From Bimuria novae-zelandiae CBS 107.79 (lineage: Eukaryota > Ascomycota > Dothideomycetes > Pleosporales > Didymosphaeriaceae), in NCBI GenBank assembly GCA_010015655.1, contig ML976700.1, forward strand, positions 459,293-522,586: a DNA stretch of 63,294 bases, in the 5' to 3' direction. Shown piece by piece: positions 12,101 to 24,674 of the stretch (position 1 is the first letter of the stretch; the number at the start of each line of letters is the position of its first letter). A program made the translations under genes and the position numbers. A model generated the notes under the pieces. That model did not search any database and had not been told where the DNA came from. It worked only from the letters and a program-made list of their open reading frames with translations.

Positions 12101-13578
12101 TTGCATAATTAATAGTAAGAGCTAATTAACTTAAACTATCTCTAGTACTATAAACAGGGCAATTATAAATAAGCCTATAGGCTACTACTTTTATAGAAAG
12201 CACTAAAGCTAGCAGCGCAGGTAAATATAATAGCAAGACTCTTAATAAGGCCTAGCTTTAACGCATAATTATAGCAAGTAAGAAGCTATATTAGAGCGTG
12301 CTGCTAGAGCCACCTATATACTAAAATAAGCTTAAGGATTACCCTCTCTACGATATATAGAAGGAAGCCGAGCAATCCTATCTATAGAGCTATAAGGAAA
12401 TAAAGTCCTAGAGTAAGGTTACTATTACTCTAGTAAAAGCAGCAGGTTATTAAATCCTTAACTATATATAAGTATATACTTATAAGTTTAATAAGCACTA
12501 TTAATTATAGAAGTGTAAAGCTAGGTTAGTAGTGCGAGGCGATTAATAGCGGCACCTTACCTTATAAAAAACCTATGCTACAACACTAGCAGGACGATCG
12601 TTTCGCATGCTCATGGCCATAGCAGCTCGTTTCGACCTAGAGCTGATTCAATACGACGTCACAAATGCCTTTGTACATGCAAAGCTCGATAGAGAAATCT
12701 ACATGAGAATGCCTCGCGGCTACTCGCGAGCAGGGACAATCCTACAGCTACATAAAGCACTCTATGGACTGCGCATCTCCCCATTGCTTTGGCAGAGAGA
12801 GTTTACAACCGTACTCCGCAACATAGGCTTTACTACAGTCCCTCACGAGCCATGCTGTCTAATTAAAGACAGCGTTATTGTCTTCTTTTATATAGACAAC
12901 ATTATTGTTATATATTACAAAGATCAGAAGCAAGCAGCTAATAATGCTGTATTAAAAATATATACTAAGTTCTCTATTACTAGCAGGAAGGACCTGCAGT
13001 GGTTCTTAAAAATTAAAATTAATAGGGACCGCCTAAATGGAAAGATCTAGCTTTTATAGGCCTTATATATTAATAAGATCTTACGCCTTATTAAGCAATA
13101 TAAGATATAATATAAAATATTTATAATAATGGCTAAACTACTTCTATAAATTAGATTCGCTAGCCAGGCTAAAGTTAATTAATATTAGTAGAAAATAAGA
13201 TTAATCCTTTATACTATAATAATTACGTAACTAAATATTACCTTTGCAAGTTCTTAACTATTATAATTTTTAATAAACCTAAGTAAAGAGCACTAAGTAG
13301 CTACTTACTAAGTTTTCCTCTACCTTACTAATACTAGATTACTAGGTCTTTAGCTTAGGGGTATAGATACTTTAGAGGTAGTAAGTAATATATTTTTTAC
13401 TAATAATATGCTCGACCACAAGAGCTCGTAAGGATATATTATTAAGCTATTTAGTAGGCTAATTACCTAGAAAGTAAATAAGTAAGATATAGTTACTATA
13501 TTAACTATAGAGGCTAAATTACTAGCTCTCTCGCAAGTGGCTAAAGAAGCTTTATTTACCTTATAATTACTAAAGAAG

Positions 13579-16500
13579 TGTCCGATTACATGGCACTTTG
13601 CACTAAACTCAAAGTGTAAAGGTGGCTGGGCAATCCTACGCCAAGAAAAGAAGACTTCGGTAGCAGTCTAACAGAACACGAATAAGACACAACACGAACA
13701 TTATTAATTAATTATTATAACTATTAATTCTTATTATTGCATTAGCTTAAAGTGACAGAACACTATTAAATCTGATAATTAAGAGTCTTACTACCTTAAT
13801 ATGACTGGTTGTAATGACGCAATCTACCCTTAGAGACGCTATAGTTATCCTAACTAATAATAATAACTTTACTACATAGCTATAACAACTCAAAATGCAA
13901 TGCAAGCCACTTGATATCTGGAAAATTATTAATTTAGACTCACCTATCGATCTGAAAACGAAACCTGTTATGCCAAAGCCTCCCGCTATTAGCCTCTACT
14001 AAGTATCACAAGCTTATGTAACTGCAAACCTAAACACCCCGCCAATACACCTATCGCAACTATTAACGCAAGGCATAAAGGCATATAAGGACGATATTAA
14101 TATCTATAAGATACTCTTAGAAGACTATAAGATGAACGATCGCGAATATAAAGAGGAGAGGGTAAATATTAATAAGGTAGTTATCTACCTATAATTAACA
14201 GTTTTAGCCTACCTACAAAAGAATTGCTGTTTACCAGAGCTATTAATTAAGCAATAGATTAGTAATCTTATAGCTAGAGTTGGTGTTAACCTAGAGCATG
14301 AGTAAATGCGGGCAAGGACCCGATATTATGAGGTGATTAAGCCCATGAGAAGCGTAGCTACCTGGCACACATGGCTAAATAAGTATGATTACGCGGCCAC
14401 TGAAGCAGAAACCTAAGGGGTAGGAGAGCTTTAGTAGCTAAGCGTAGTTAAAGAAGACTTTATAAAGGCAGTTAATTATGCTGCCTCTTAATAGGTTACA
14501 AATTTTTAGTCAACCTAGAGAAAGGACCCGTCTGTCTCTAGGGAAGGCATAATGAGACTCTTCCGAGACTATATGAATCTCTAGCACCTAAATAAGGGTA
14601 AACAAAAAGGCGCTTTTGCTGCTGCAGAGTCATTTCTCGCTGAAGGTGGTGAATCCACCTAGGCCACAGAGAGGGACGCCTCTCTTGTGGATAAAGCAGC
14701 ATTATTTAAACCAAGGGGAAGACCCCTTAAACAACGAAATAACGGTCTTAGTACTAGAACTAAGCAGTCTGCCACGAGCGATTATGAGCTAGTAGTAGCT
14801 AGTAGCAAATACTGCCTCGCTTATGATTAGCGTTATGCTCTAAGAGATTACTTCTATGCATTCCTAGAGAAATAACCTAAATAGTTTAAGCTAAAGCCTT
14901 TTATAGCAAAGCTAATCTAATTTAGGTTAGAGTACGACTTAGAGCTGTAAGAAGTCTTAAGAGCTCTTAAGAGACTAAGATCTTAAATACTAAGAATTAA
15001 ACTATTATACACTCCTACTCTAACGCGAATCACTGAGGCTAACGATAAGTGACTAGATGGACGAAAGATTACTGAAATCCTAGCAAGCTTTAATGCAGCA
15101 TCCTTCTATACTGATCCAAACACGTACCTATTACGATACTTAGCTATCCTCGATTTAGGCATAACTTGCCATATCTTTAACGATATTAATTGCTTTGTCT
15201 CGTATAGGCCACCGTCGCCTGGAGACTTTATATGGGCTAGCAATATATAAGTATAGATTAAAGGATATAGGAGCGTCTACCTTAACATACGGAGTGCAAG
15301 TAGCAACCGAATAATATGGCTAGATAATGTGGCCTATTGTCCTAATCTACTTTGCAACCTAGTGTCGTTCCGATTACTCCGCAAGCAAGGCCTTTGGTGG
15401 GACATAAAAGCGGACCCTATAACTCTAAAGAGAAGAGATAATATGACGCTAGCAGAGCTTTAGGAGCTATATAGACAATGGGTGCTTGAGTACAGATCCG
15501 CCCTATTACGCTGCATGGTTGTTAATAGTGTACCAGCTGCCCACATAGCGCACAAAACCAACACCCACACCAGAAGGCCAAAGAAGGCAGATGCCTTAAC
15601 CTGGCATAGACGACTAGGTTATCTAGGCCCTTAAGCCCTTGAACACCTTGTTCAGCAATCTTAGGGGGTGAGAATAAAAGGGCTTACTATAGCTAAATGC
15701 GATGCCTGTGGAAGAGCTAAACTTAAGCGACAAATACGCCGACAACTAAGGGATCTAACAGAAGGCCCTAGCGAAAGGGTAGCTATTAATTTCCACGATT
15801 TCGAAACTGACAGTTCTACAAAAGAGAAAAGTTAAATGCTAGTTACTAATCGATTCTCTAGCTTTATGTGGGACTTCTACTTCAAAGACAATCGCCCAGC
15901 ACGATTAATTATTAAGCTACTTAATAGCTTTATACAATTTATAAAAGTACAATTTAACGTCACTGTTAAGGTTATTAAATTGGATAACGAAATCTTCTCT
16001 ATTAAAGCTAAAGTAGAAAGGTGGTGCTTAGCACAAGGCATTAGAATTAAGCCTTTAGCACTTAATACCTAAGCATAAAATAGAGGAGCTAAACGCTTAG
16101 GGGGTGTTATTAAGGAGAAAGCGCGCGTGATGCGACTTAACTCTAACCTACCTTAGTAAATGTGGCCTAAAATTACCCGAGCCGCCGTCTACCTCTATAA
16201 TTAAACTCTAAACTACGGCAATCGCTGGCGATCACTATACGAAGTGTTCTTTACGATAGTAGCCTCTTAAAACAGCTTTGTCACCCAGCCACGAAAACCT
16301 AATTAAGCTCACCTAAAAGCATATGGCTGTAAAGCTTTTGCCATGACCGACGATACAAAACGCGGCAAGAGTAAGCTCTAAAGGCTTAACCCTAAGGCAT
16401 GGATTAGCTACCTTGTTAGCTACTAATTAACTAATATTTAGAGAATCTAGATCCTATTACTTGCAAAGGTTATTAGCACCCGCGATGTAATTTTTAATAA

Positions 16501-18855
16501 GGACTTAGTGTTCTTAGGCAAGACTAAAGACCTGATGGATAACCTTATGTATAGCACCTTAGAAGAAATCGTAGCTTGGGTGCGATTAGTGGAGCTACCT
16601 CCCTTACCTTAGTAAAACCTAGAGACGGAGTCCTTTTATAAGGATAAAACAATTACTAACACATCGTATAAGAAAGGGGACGAGGAGACCTTAGGCTATA
16701 GGTAAAGCAGGAAATTTGGCTACGAATACCTAACGCCTTTATTAACTCCACTACTAGTTGCACTCCTTGCCTAGTTAATAACAGGAGATAAATAACCTAA
16801 ACCACTTTGTAAAGCACAAGTAGTGCAATTGCAAATAAGCCTATAGATTGCTACTTTTATAGCAGGCACCGAAGCTGGCAGCGCTGGCAAATATAATGGC
16901 AAGGTTCTTAACAAGGCCTAGCTTTGACGTATAATTATAGCAGGCAAGAAGCCGCATCGGAGCGTGCTACTAGAGCCACCCACATGCCGAAATAAGCTCG
17001 AGGACCACCCTCTCTACGATATATGGAAGGAAGCCGAGCGATCCCATCTACAGAGCTATAAGGAAATGAAATCCTGGAGTGAGGTTGCAGCCGCTCTAGT
17101 AAAAGTAGTAGGCTACTAAATCCTTAACTGCATGTGGGTATATACCTATAAGTTTAATAAATACTATCGACTACAGAAGTGCAAGGCACGACTAGTCGTA
17201 AGAGGTAACTAATAATAGCACCTTACTTCGCAAGAAACCTACGCTGTAATACTAGCAGGATAATTATTTCGCATGCTTATGGCGATTGTAGCTTGGTTCG
17301 ACCTAGAGCTTATCTAACACGATGTTACCAACGCTTTTGTCCACGCAAAGCTGGACAGAGAAATCTACATGAGAATGCCCCGTGGCTACTCGCGAGCAGG
17401 CACAGTCCTCTACCTACACAAAGCACTCTACGGACTGCGCATATCTCCACTGCTTTGGCAGAGAGAGTTTACATTAACGCTTCGTGATATGGGTTTTAAA
17501 ACAGTACCCTACGAGCCATGCTGTCTTATTAAGGATAGCATTATTATCTTCTTCTATGTGGATAACCTTATTGTTGCTTACGACAAGTTATAATAGCAAG
17601 CTACTAAAGCTGCTCTAGCAAAAATAAGCACTAAATTTACACTCACTAGTAGTAATAACTTATAATGGTTTCTAGGAGTTGAAGTCATTAGAGACCGCCT
17701 GAATGGAAAGATCTGGCTTTTATAGGCCTTATACATTGACAAGATCTCGCGCCTTATTAAGCAACATGAGATACGGCACGAAACACCTATAGTAGTAGTC
17801 GAACTGCTTCCTCGAACTGGGCTCGCTAGTAAGGCTGAAGTTAATCGATATTAGCGTAAGATAGGATTTATCCTCTACGCTGCGGTAACCACACGACTAG
17901 ATATTACCTTTGCAAGCTCTCGACTTTCACGATTTCTATTAAACCTAAGTAAAGAGCACTAAGCCGCTGCCGACCGAGTTTTCCTCTATCTTGCGGATAC
18001 CAGATCACTAGGTCTTTAGCTTAGGGGTGCAGATACTTTAGAGGTGGCAAGTGACGCTTCTTTCGCTGATAATACGCTCGACCGCAAGAGCTCACAAGGA
18101 TACATTATTAAGTTATTTAGTAGCTTGATTGCATGGAAAGCAAATAAGCAAGATACAGTCACTATATTAACTATAGAGGCCGAATTACTAGCTCTCTTAT
18201 AGGTGGCTAAAGAAGCTTTGTTTATCTCACGATTACTAAAGGAGCTAAAGATTAATCTTAGTAATTCCCTTATTATAATTAATTGCGATAACCAGCAAAT
18301 AATCTGGCTTATTACTAAAGAGATCGCTAAGCTGCAGACTAAGCTCTATCATGTGGATATCTATAATTACTAGCTAAGACAAGAGGTCGTATTAAAGATA
18401 ATCAAGGTAGACTATTAACGCTTGGAGGACATGGTTGCAGATAGGCTTACGAAGGCCCTGCCAGCTAATAAGTAGAGTAACTTTTTAAACAAATTAGGAC
18501 TTGCAGAAATTAAGGATAAGATTACAAACGTAGAGGTTAACCTGCTCGAGCTAGAGCAGAGAATAGAGGCTTTTGAAATTAAACTGTAAAGGATAATACT
18601 GTCAGATCACCGATAGATAGTCTCTAGCTTAAGGATAAGCCTAAGCTAAGGGGGTGTGTCCGATTACATGGCACTTTGCACTAAACTTAAAGTGTAAAGG
18701 TGGCTAGGCAATCCTACGCCAAGAAAAGAAGACTTCGGTAGCAGTCTAACAGAACACGAACAAGACACAACACGAACATTATTAATTAATTATCATAACT
18801 ATCAATTCTCATCATTGCATTAGCTCAAAGTGACAGAACACTATCAAATCTGACA
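13579..18855 (+). mobile_element. Inner Ty1/copia retrotransposon
   Basis: Two 199-bp LTRs, 13579-13777 and 18657-18855, begin TGTCCGATTACATGG. The 3' copy ends TCTGACA and the 5' copy ends TCTGATA. The 5-bp target duplication AGAAG lies at 13574-13578 and 18856-18860. The flanks join within the RNase H region of the outer copia. Total length is 5277 bp, close to that of the outer element, and the coding sequences are homologous, so both belong to one family. It is mutated, but less than the element it landed in, as expected for a younger insertion. Confidence 0.95.
13800..18590 (+). pseudogene. Copia gag-pol polyprotein (inner)
   Basis: Domains can be read in order despite stops. Gag lies about 13880-14700. 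The protease-like block has DLGITCHIFNDIN, where DTGAS-type residues are expected, at about 15150. The pre-integrase region (TWHRRLGYLGP with CDACGRAKLK) lies about 15595-15720. The integrase core is open at 15836-16072 (TNRFSSFMWDFYFKDN). The reverse transcriptase is open at 17369-17593 (KALYGLRISPLLWQREFTL, then FFYVDNLIV). RNase H with LEDMVADRLTKALP lies near 18420-18470. Stops are TAA/TAG, so it is inactive. Confidence 0.85.
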
Positions 18856-19467
18856 AGAAGCTAAAGATTAACCTTAGTAATTTCCTTATTATAATTAATT
18901 ATAATAATTAGCAAATAATCTAACTTATTACTAAAGAGATCGCTAAGCTATAGACTAAGCTCTATTATATAGATATCTATAATTACTAGCTAAGATAAGA
19001 GGTTATATTAAAGATAATTAAGGTAGACTATTAACGCTTAGAGGACATAATTATAGATAGGCTTATAAAGGCCCTACTAGCTAATAAGTAAAGCAGGTTT
19101 TTAAATAAATTAGAACTTATAAAGATTAAGGATAAGATTATAAATAAAAAAGTTAACCTGCTTAAGCTATAGCAATAGATAGAAGCTTTTAAAATTAAAC
19201 TATAAAGGATAAGTCTATTAACTTACTAATAGATAGTCTCCAGCTTGAGGATAAAGCCCAAGCTAAGGGGGTGTATCTAATCATATGGTCCTTTGCGCTA
19301 GCAAGGTGATTGGCGCGCCTATACCCTGAGGAGACCTAATTTATCACATAATTATCCGATAGCCTTCGGACTATTATATGTTATCCAGCTAATATATATA
19401 TATACTTAAAGTAGTAGCTTCTACAGAGACACAGCAGCATTAATACACCTTTTAATTAATTATTTAT

Positions 19468-19853
19468 TGTAACAGGAACAATCGCCCGTCGACACGAGAA
19501 CCCTTGGCCAGTCAAGACAGGATTCGAGATCATCCGAAAACCGACACTCATCCGTATCGGACCAATTTCGGATCTATCAGACCGATGGGGAACTACGGAT
19601 CCAATTCGGACCTATTTCGGATCCATCAGACCGACGGTCAACCTATGGCAGATATGTGCTAGCTAGCCATCTGGGAAGAGGTGTATTTAGAGGAGCTTGG
19701 GGCCTTTGTAGTTCAGTACCTTTTCCGTATCCTTTCGTACCAGGCCTATAGGCACTTAATTCATTCGAGGCTACATTCTTATACACGCACTCCCACATGC
19801 CTCTGCTAGGAGATACGCCAACATCGATCCTTTGAGTGACCTGCGCCGATACA
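19468..19853 (+). mobile_element. Solo LTR (386 bp) inside the outer copia 3' LTR
   Basis: The sequence starts TGTAACAGG and ends CGATACA, the TG...CA ends of an LTR. The 5-bp duplication TTTAT is at 19463-19467 and 19854-19858. It has normal GC and no RIP signature, in contrast to the mutated LTR around it. It contains two related internal repeats (CGGATCTATCAGACCGA and CGGATCCATCAGACCGA). No internal retrotransposon sequence remains, so it probably arose by LTR-LTR recombination. Its family cannot be named from the LTR alone. Confidence 0.9.
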
Positions 19854-21575
19854 TTTATTTAATCTTATTAAGATTACTCTTAAATCTAATACCCGCCAGC
19901 CTGCGTATAGCGGGGGCGGCCGCTGTTGCTACTACAGTACTATCGCGAGAAGCTTAAAGAGTTACTATAGGGCTGGCCAAATACCTACCTAGATAAAATG
20001 CAGGCTTTCTTATATAACAATTATAACGTAAAAGACTTATAAATAACTATCTAGAAGACCTTCGCCAGCATAAGGTAGAGTTAAAAAGTAATAACTAAAG
20101 TAGTAGCTAAGCGTAATATAGTTCTTTATTAAGCGTTTTAAGCTCGCTACTAGCTAGCGTATAAAGTAGAGCAAGTAATAATACTTAATAAGAGCGCTTA
20201 TAACGAGCGTATAGGTAATTATAAGTATACTTAGTTAGAGGTAAATATATTAATTTAAGTATTATACTTAGCGTAGAGGTTAAAGAGGTAGAGCTTACTA
20301 CTAGCTATAGACGTTAATAAGTATTTTAATTACCTTATCTATTAGGGAGCAATTATAGTAGAGCTAATAAAGAAGTTTATAGCTAGTAAAGTGCTACTAT
20401 ATTACACGCTATACCTAGGGCTACGCTTAGTAATTATAATAAATAACGCTTCTATTTATTAATTAGTTAGAATTTAATAGCTTTATTTAGACGCTAGAAT
20501 AGTACTTAAGTACCTATTACTATACTTACCTAATATAAATCTAATTAAGTAGAGCTTTAAGGCATTAAAGTTATAAATAAAAAAGAATCTCTAGCGGGCG
20601 CCTATCTTTTAGGATTTCTTATATTTTTTAGAGTTAGGCGTGCAGGAGGTTTGCTACAACGACGTACGGGCGAGAAAGTACTTTAGCCACTCAGGCTGGC
20701 AGGTGTGAGGTGTATAAGAGATAGAGAGCTTAAGCGATTAACGCGTTATTATTAAGTATAGATATTATTAAGTATTACGATAGTAGCCCGTGCGGACTTA
20801 GTATTTACTAGTATTAAGTTATTTATATTATAGTTCTACATAATTCTGTTAATAAGTTAATTTAATATAGGTATACTTAGGCAATAACTTCCTTAAAATT
20901 AACTTTTATAAGCTAGAATTAGTAAAATAAAAAACGTAAATTCCTTAATAAAAGTACTTATAACGCGCCTTATATTTAAGAGCGATTAATAATATAACTA
21001 AAGTATAAAGTATAAGTAACTATAAAATTAATGTTAGTAACCTAGTCTTAAGCTTTAGTAACTTCTTATATTTACTATATAAATAAGCTCTCCTTACCTT
21101 TCTCCTTATTCTCTCGCTCCTCGCGCTCCTTACGCTCCTTATGCTCCTTACGCTCTACACGCTCTTTCTTCTTCTTTATATTCTTTAGGCACTAAACTTT
21201 TTGCTCTAAAGTTAGTTTTTTAAATTTACGCTACTAGCGGATAGTATATACTTAAAATTTAAGTAGTAAAGGTAATAGTAGTTTTTACACTTTTTATTAT
21301 AAAATATATAGCATGCTAGCCTCTAAGGAATCTATAAATATATTAAGGTTAATTTTATTATCCTTAACTATAGTAAAGACTTTTCTTATATCTTTACAAT
21401 CTTTGTGTGGACCCTTATTAAGCTACTACTATAGGAAAAGTAGTATTATATAATAAAGCTCCTTTACGTTACTATAAGTTAATAGATTCTACGTTAAAAC
21501 TAGTAGGTTATTTAGTAGGCGATTAGGCTTTTACTACTAAATAAGTAATTATTAAAATAGTTAACTTTATACTAA

Positions 21576-22706
21576 TTAACTTACTATAGACGTAATTAGT
21601 AATTTAAACATGTCTTTTATTATAGGCTTGCTATTAGAGTCACTCCTCCTCCGCCGTCGCCTAGCCTGCTCACGAGACCTCGCTATTATTAACCGAACGT
21701 TGTCTAACGGCGCTGTAACTATACACCTTTGCAGCGACACCTCGCGGGCCCATATAGCGACTATATTGCCCTCGACGGGCATATAATCGGAGAATCGCAC
21801 CACCAACAATTCAGTACGCTAAAAGTAGCACACATGGGCGTAGTTCGAGCATATGGTGTCCTGGCACCTCCACGCGTCCCGTATTTAGATAGCTAGCCTA
21901 TTATCTATCTAATTAATTACTATAACGTCTAGCAGCTTAGCAAGTTAGTAATTAATAGTAGTAAGTTATACTTAAGAGCCTTACGGACTACTTACGTATA
22001 ATTAACTTAAAATAGGCACCTAAGATAACTCTAGTAGTAGTACTAAGTTAAAATTTATATACGTAGTAGCCCCTAGGGGCACTAATTATAGTAACTCTTT
22101 TACACTAGTTTTTATATTAATAAAATATAAGTAACTTTCCTTGCGTTTAAAAGCGTTTACTATATAAATCTTTACTAAAGTTTAACTTAAATATATAATA
22201 ATAATAAGACTCTTAATAGAGACTTTCTCTTAGATACTTATCTTTATAATAACGCTATTAGCCTATCTTTACACCTTACCCGCTATTAAGCTACTAAGTA
22301 GTTACTTATAGTTACTATTCTCTATACTATTAACTATCTTATTATTATAGTACGCTCTATAGCGACACCTTATATAAGTTTTATTAACTACCTTAATAAG
22401 CTCTTTATCTAATTATTATGTAAAAGGACTTAGCTAGGCTAATAATAAGCTATTCTTTAAGTATATCTTTTACTCTTTAATATCCTTATCCTTAAGTTGC
22501 TTTGCCTTAGCTACCTTAGTAGTAGTTATATAATTAGTTTTATTTACTATTTCTTATAAAGGTACCCTAGCCTTTGCTTTTTTAAGAGTCTTTTTACAAG
22601 GTAACTTCGTTATACGTAACTTTTTAGCTACCTACGTTATTTAAGATAGATTCTTACCCCCCTTAAATATCTAAGTACTCTTACGTTTATAACTTTTAGC
22701 TAGCAT
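21576..22706 (-). pseudogene. Unidentified second ORF of the Tc1/mariner-like element
   Basis: Reading leftward from the ATG at 22706, a single frame of 377 codons reaches the stop at 21576 with many TAA/TAG codons but no shift. The first 250 codons are heavily mutated; the last 77 are open. Visible features are a basic N-terminus (MLAKSYKRKST), a Cys-rich stretch near codon 285 (WRCQDTICSNYAHVCY: C-x4-C-x6-C) and a late basic run (REQARRRRRRSD). I do not recognise the family. It is transcribed inward from the right TIR and is convergent with the transposase, so it looks like cargo or an accessory gene of the element. An older separate insertion is the alternative. Confidence 0.55.
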
Positions 22707-24236
22707 TATAATAACCCTTAAGAATAATAGCAGGATATTATTTAGGGGATAAATTTATATACGGTATCTAATTATACAGAAAAATAGGTGGGGTTAAATG
22801 ACGCGCAGGAAGCGATTACCTAATAAGCGCCCAGGTCACATGGTGAGCGGGAATTTACGAAACCACCAATACTCGATTAGAGTATGGCAACGTTCCTATC
22901 TTAACCCTAATTTACCGCAGGCTTAGACGACGCTCGCGAGAAGAGCAGGCTCAGAGTTAGTAGTACCTAACTCGAGAGGAGGAGAAGGCACTTATAAAGT
23001 TCTTACTACTAATATCTACTCTTAGATAACCTATGCGTATCAAGTACCTTTGCTTGCTAGCATTTAGCATAGCCCGTTAGCGGTCTACGAAGTATAATTT
23101 AATTAAGCGTCTAGGTAAAAACTAGCCACGAGCTCCAGGCAAGAAGGGTCAGATTAATAGATTAGAAACGTTATAGAAATAATATACGCGAGAAGATAGT
23201 AGAGTAGTTTAACGTAATCAGACAGGTGTTGCAGGATCCATGTATCCTGCCAGAAAACACATATAACATGGACAAGACCGGGGTCATGCTAAGCATGCTT
23301 AGATCAGCGAAGGTGCTAGTTAGTAAGGACAATTAGCAAGGCAATAGAGGTGCGGGTGTTAAGCGCACTATAGTAACTGCCATTAAGTGCATAAGTGCTA
23401 ATAGTAGAGCGCTACTGCCACTTATCATCGGGCCAGCCTCGACCCATCGAAGCACCTGGACTATATACAAAACTCCTAGATGGCACTATGCACACTCTGA
23501 GAATGGGTACAACGACTCTAAGATTAGCTTGGAGTGGCTAACGCGCGTGTTTAGGCCCCAGACGCGTGAGAGAGCGAATGGAAAGCCACGAGTGCTAATA
23601 TGTAATGGCTTTAGAACGCACGAAACGCTTACGATTTTAAAGTTTTACTTTATTAATAATATTATCTTATATTATCTACTTTCTTATACCTCTTATAAGC
23701 TATAGCTATACGACGTTAGACCTTTCGCGCCCTTAAAAATAGCGTACTAAGAATAAGTTAAGTAACTAAACCTAGAAGGCGTAGATATTATTAGTAAAAA
23801 GTACTTTACTTATCTTTATAGCCTTGTAAGAGATCGCGCGCTAACCTAAAGGAATATTAAAGCTAAATAATTTATAATTAAATTATTTCTTTTTAACCTA
23901 GAATAAGTGCTTAAAAATATTCTTAAACCTTTAGCTAAAATAATTTCCTAAAAAGCTAAAGTTGCAAGCACTAATTTATTAAATAAAGTTATTTATACAC
24001 TTATTACGCTAATAACTTTAGTAACGATAAAAGCGCTTACGTTATTATACGATATAATTATAAAAGACACTAATATGCTAAATAGGATAAGCAAAGATTA
24101 TCTTTAAAAACGTATATAAAAAATAGTAAGTGCTACTAAAGTATTATTTGCTAAATAAGCCTTTTTTAAAGATTATAATTAGTTCCTTTTTAATCGCGAA
24201 GCTAAAGTCCGCCGCTTAGTAAGGCTAGTAGTTCTA

Positions 24237-24674
24237 ACGTGTTCGGCAAGCGAGTGGATCAGGCAAGTAAGCGGATCACTCTATTTTACTAGTAAAACCG
24301 TGATTTTTACACCCCTGTTAAGTCTCTTAATACATAATATTAAAATTTATAAAGTTATGTAGCTGGCTGCATCGATATAAATAATTTATATATTTAAAAT
24401 TATTAAGCTCTAGTCTAAAGAAACTGGACGTTATTTAAGAATTACTTTATTATAGGGGTATTTTGGTCCCCATACGCCATATTTTAATAACTATATATAT
24501 TAGAACTATAGAAATTTAGTATAGTTATTCTTACACATATAATATAACTACATTAAAAATTTAGAATTTATTATTAAGTATTAAGAGCCTTAACAGGGGT
24601 GTAAAAATCACGGTTTTACTAGTAAAATAGAGTGATCCGCTTACTTGCCTGATCCACTCGCTTGCCGAACACGT
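24237..24674. mobile_element. Short TIR element (MITE-like, 438 bp)
   Basis: Inverted repeats of about 90 bp (24237-24326 and 24586-24674, nearly identical) start ACGTGTTCGGCAAGCG and are flanked by TA at 24235-24236 and 24675-24676. There is no coding capacity between them. The TIR contains a duplicated motif (GGCAAGCGAGTGGATCA and GGCAAGTAAGCGGATCA), the same design as the larger pogo elements here. It interrupts the C-terminus of the Fot-type transposase. It is probably a non-autonomous pogo derivative, although no autonomous partner with this TIR is in the window. Confidence 0.92.

Larger units (their letters stand above)
9130..19250 (+). pseudogene. Copia gag-pol polyprotein (outer), RIP-degraded and split
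   Basis: Translation with many TAA/TAG stops follows the same order as the inner copy. A gag-like region lies about 9300-10100, protease/GAG-pre-integrase about 10480-11100, integrase core about 11200-11400, reverse transcriptase (RVT_2) about 12560-13050, and RNase H 13060-13578 continuing at 18861-19200. The inner copia interrupts RNase H at AGAAG. Only the RT stretch 12607-13050 is open (147 codons: RFDLELIQYDVTNAFVHA, then VFFYIDN in place of the usual YVDD/YADD box). It cannot encode a working polyprotein. Confidence 0.85.
8898..19891 (+). mobile_element. Outer Ty1/copia retrotransposon with nested insertions
   Basis: The 5' LTR is at 8898-9124 (227 bp). The 3' LTR runs from 19274 to 19891 but holds a 386-bp solo LTR plus a 5-bp duplication; subtracting those gives 227 bp again. 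The target duplication CCCGC is at 8893-8897 and 19892-19896. The polypurine tract (AAGCTAAGGGGGTG) precedes the 3' LTR. The element order is gag-protease-integrase-RT-RNase H, typical of copia. Without its two insertions the element is about 5321 bp. Apart from one patch near 12570-13050, the coding region is heavily RIP-mutated. Confidence 0.93.
8699..20720 (+). pseudogene. Tc1/mariner (DDE_3-like) transposase, split by copia
   Basis: The N-terminal helix-turn-helix part lies at about 8699-8897 and is badly mutated. After the copia element (target duplication CCCGC) the frame continues from 19897: LAKYLPR and KMQAFLYNNYNV, a block like WSRKVVTK, then LNKSAYNERIGNYKYT. The catalytic block reads VIIINNASIY, where the family usually has an Asp before NASIH. 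LLYLPNINLIK follows (usually PPYSPDLNPIE), and the tail matches LELGVQEVCYNDVRA. Most differences from the family pattern are G-to-A or C-to-T changes. Numerous stops make it non-functional. Confidence 0.78.
8592..22869 (+). mobile_element. Tc1/mariner-like element interrupted by copia
   Basis: A 32-bp stretch at 8597-8628 (CGTAAATTCCCGCTCACC in its core) recurs as an exact reverse complement at 22832-22863. Similarity continues outward with one gap to TA at 8590-8591 and TA at 22870-22871. The flanks join in frame within the Fot-type transposase, so this is an insertion into a TA site. Without the copia insertion the element is about 3.28 kb, long for a Tc1/mariner. The extra length holds a second, convergent reading frame (21576-22706). 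Confidence 0.85.
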
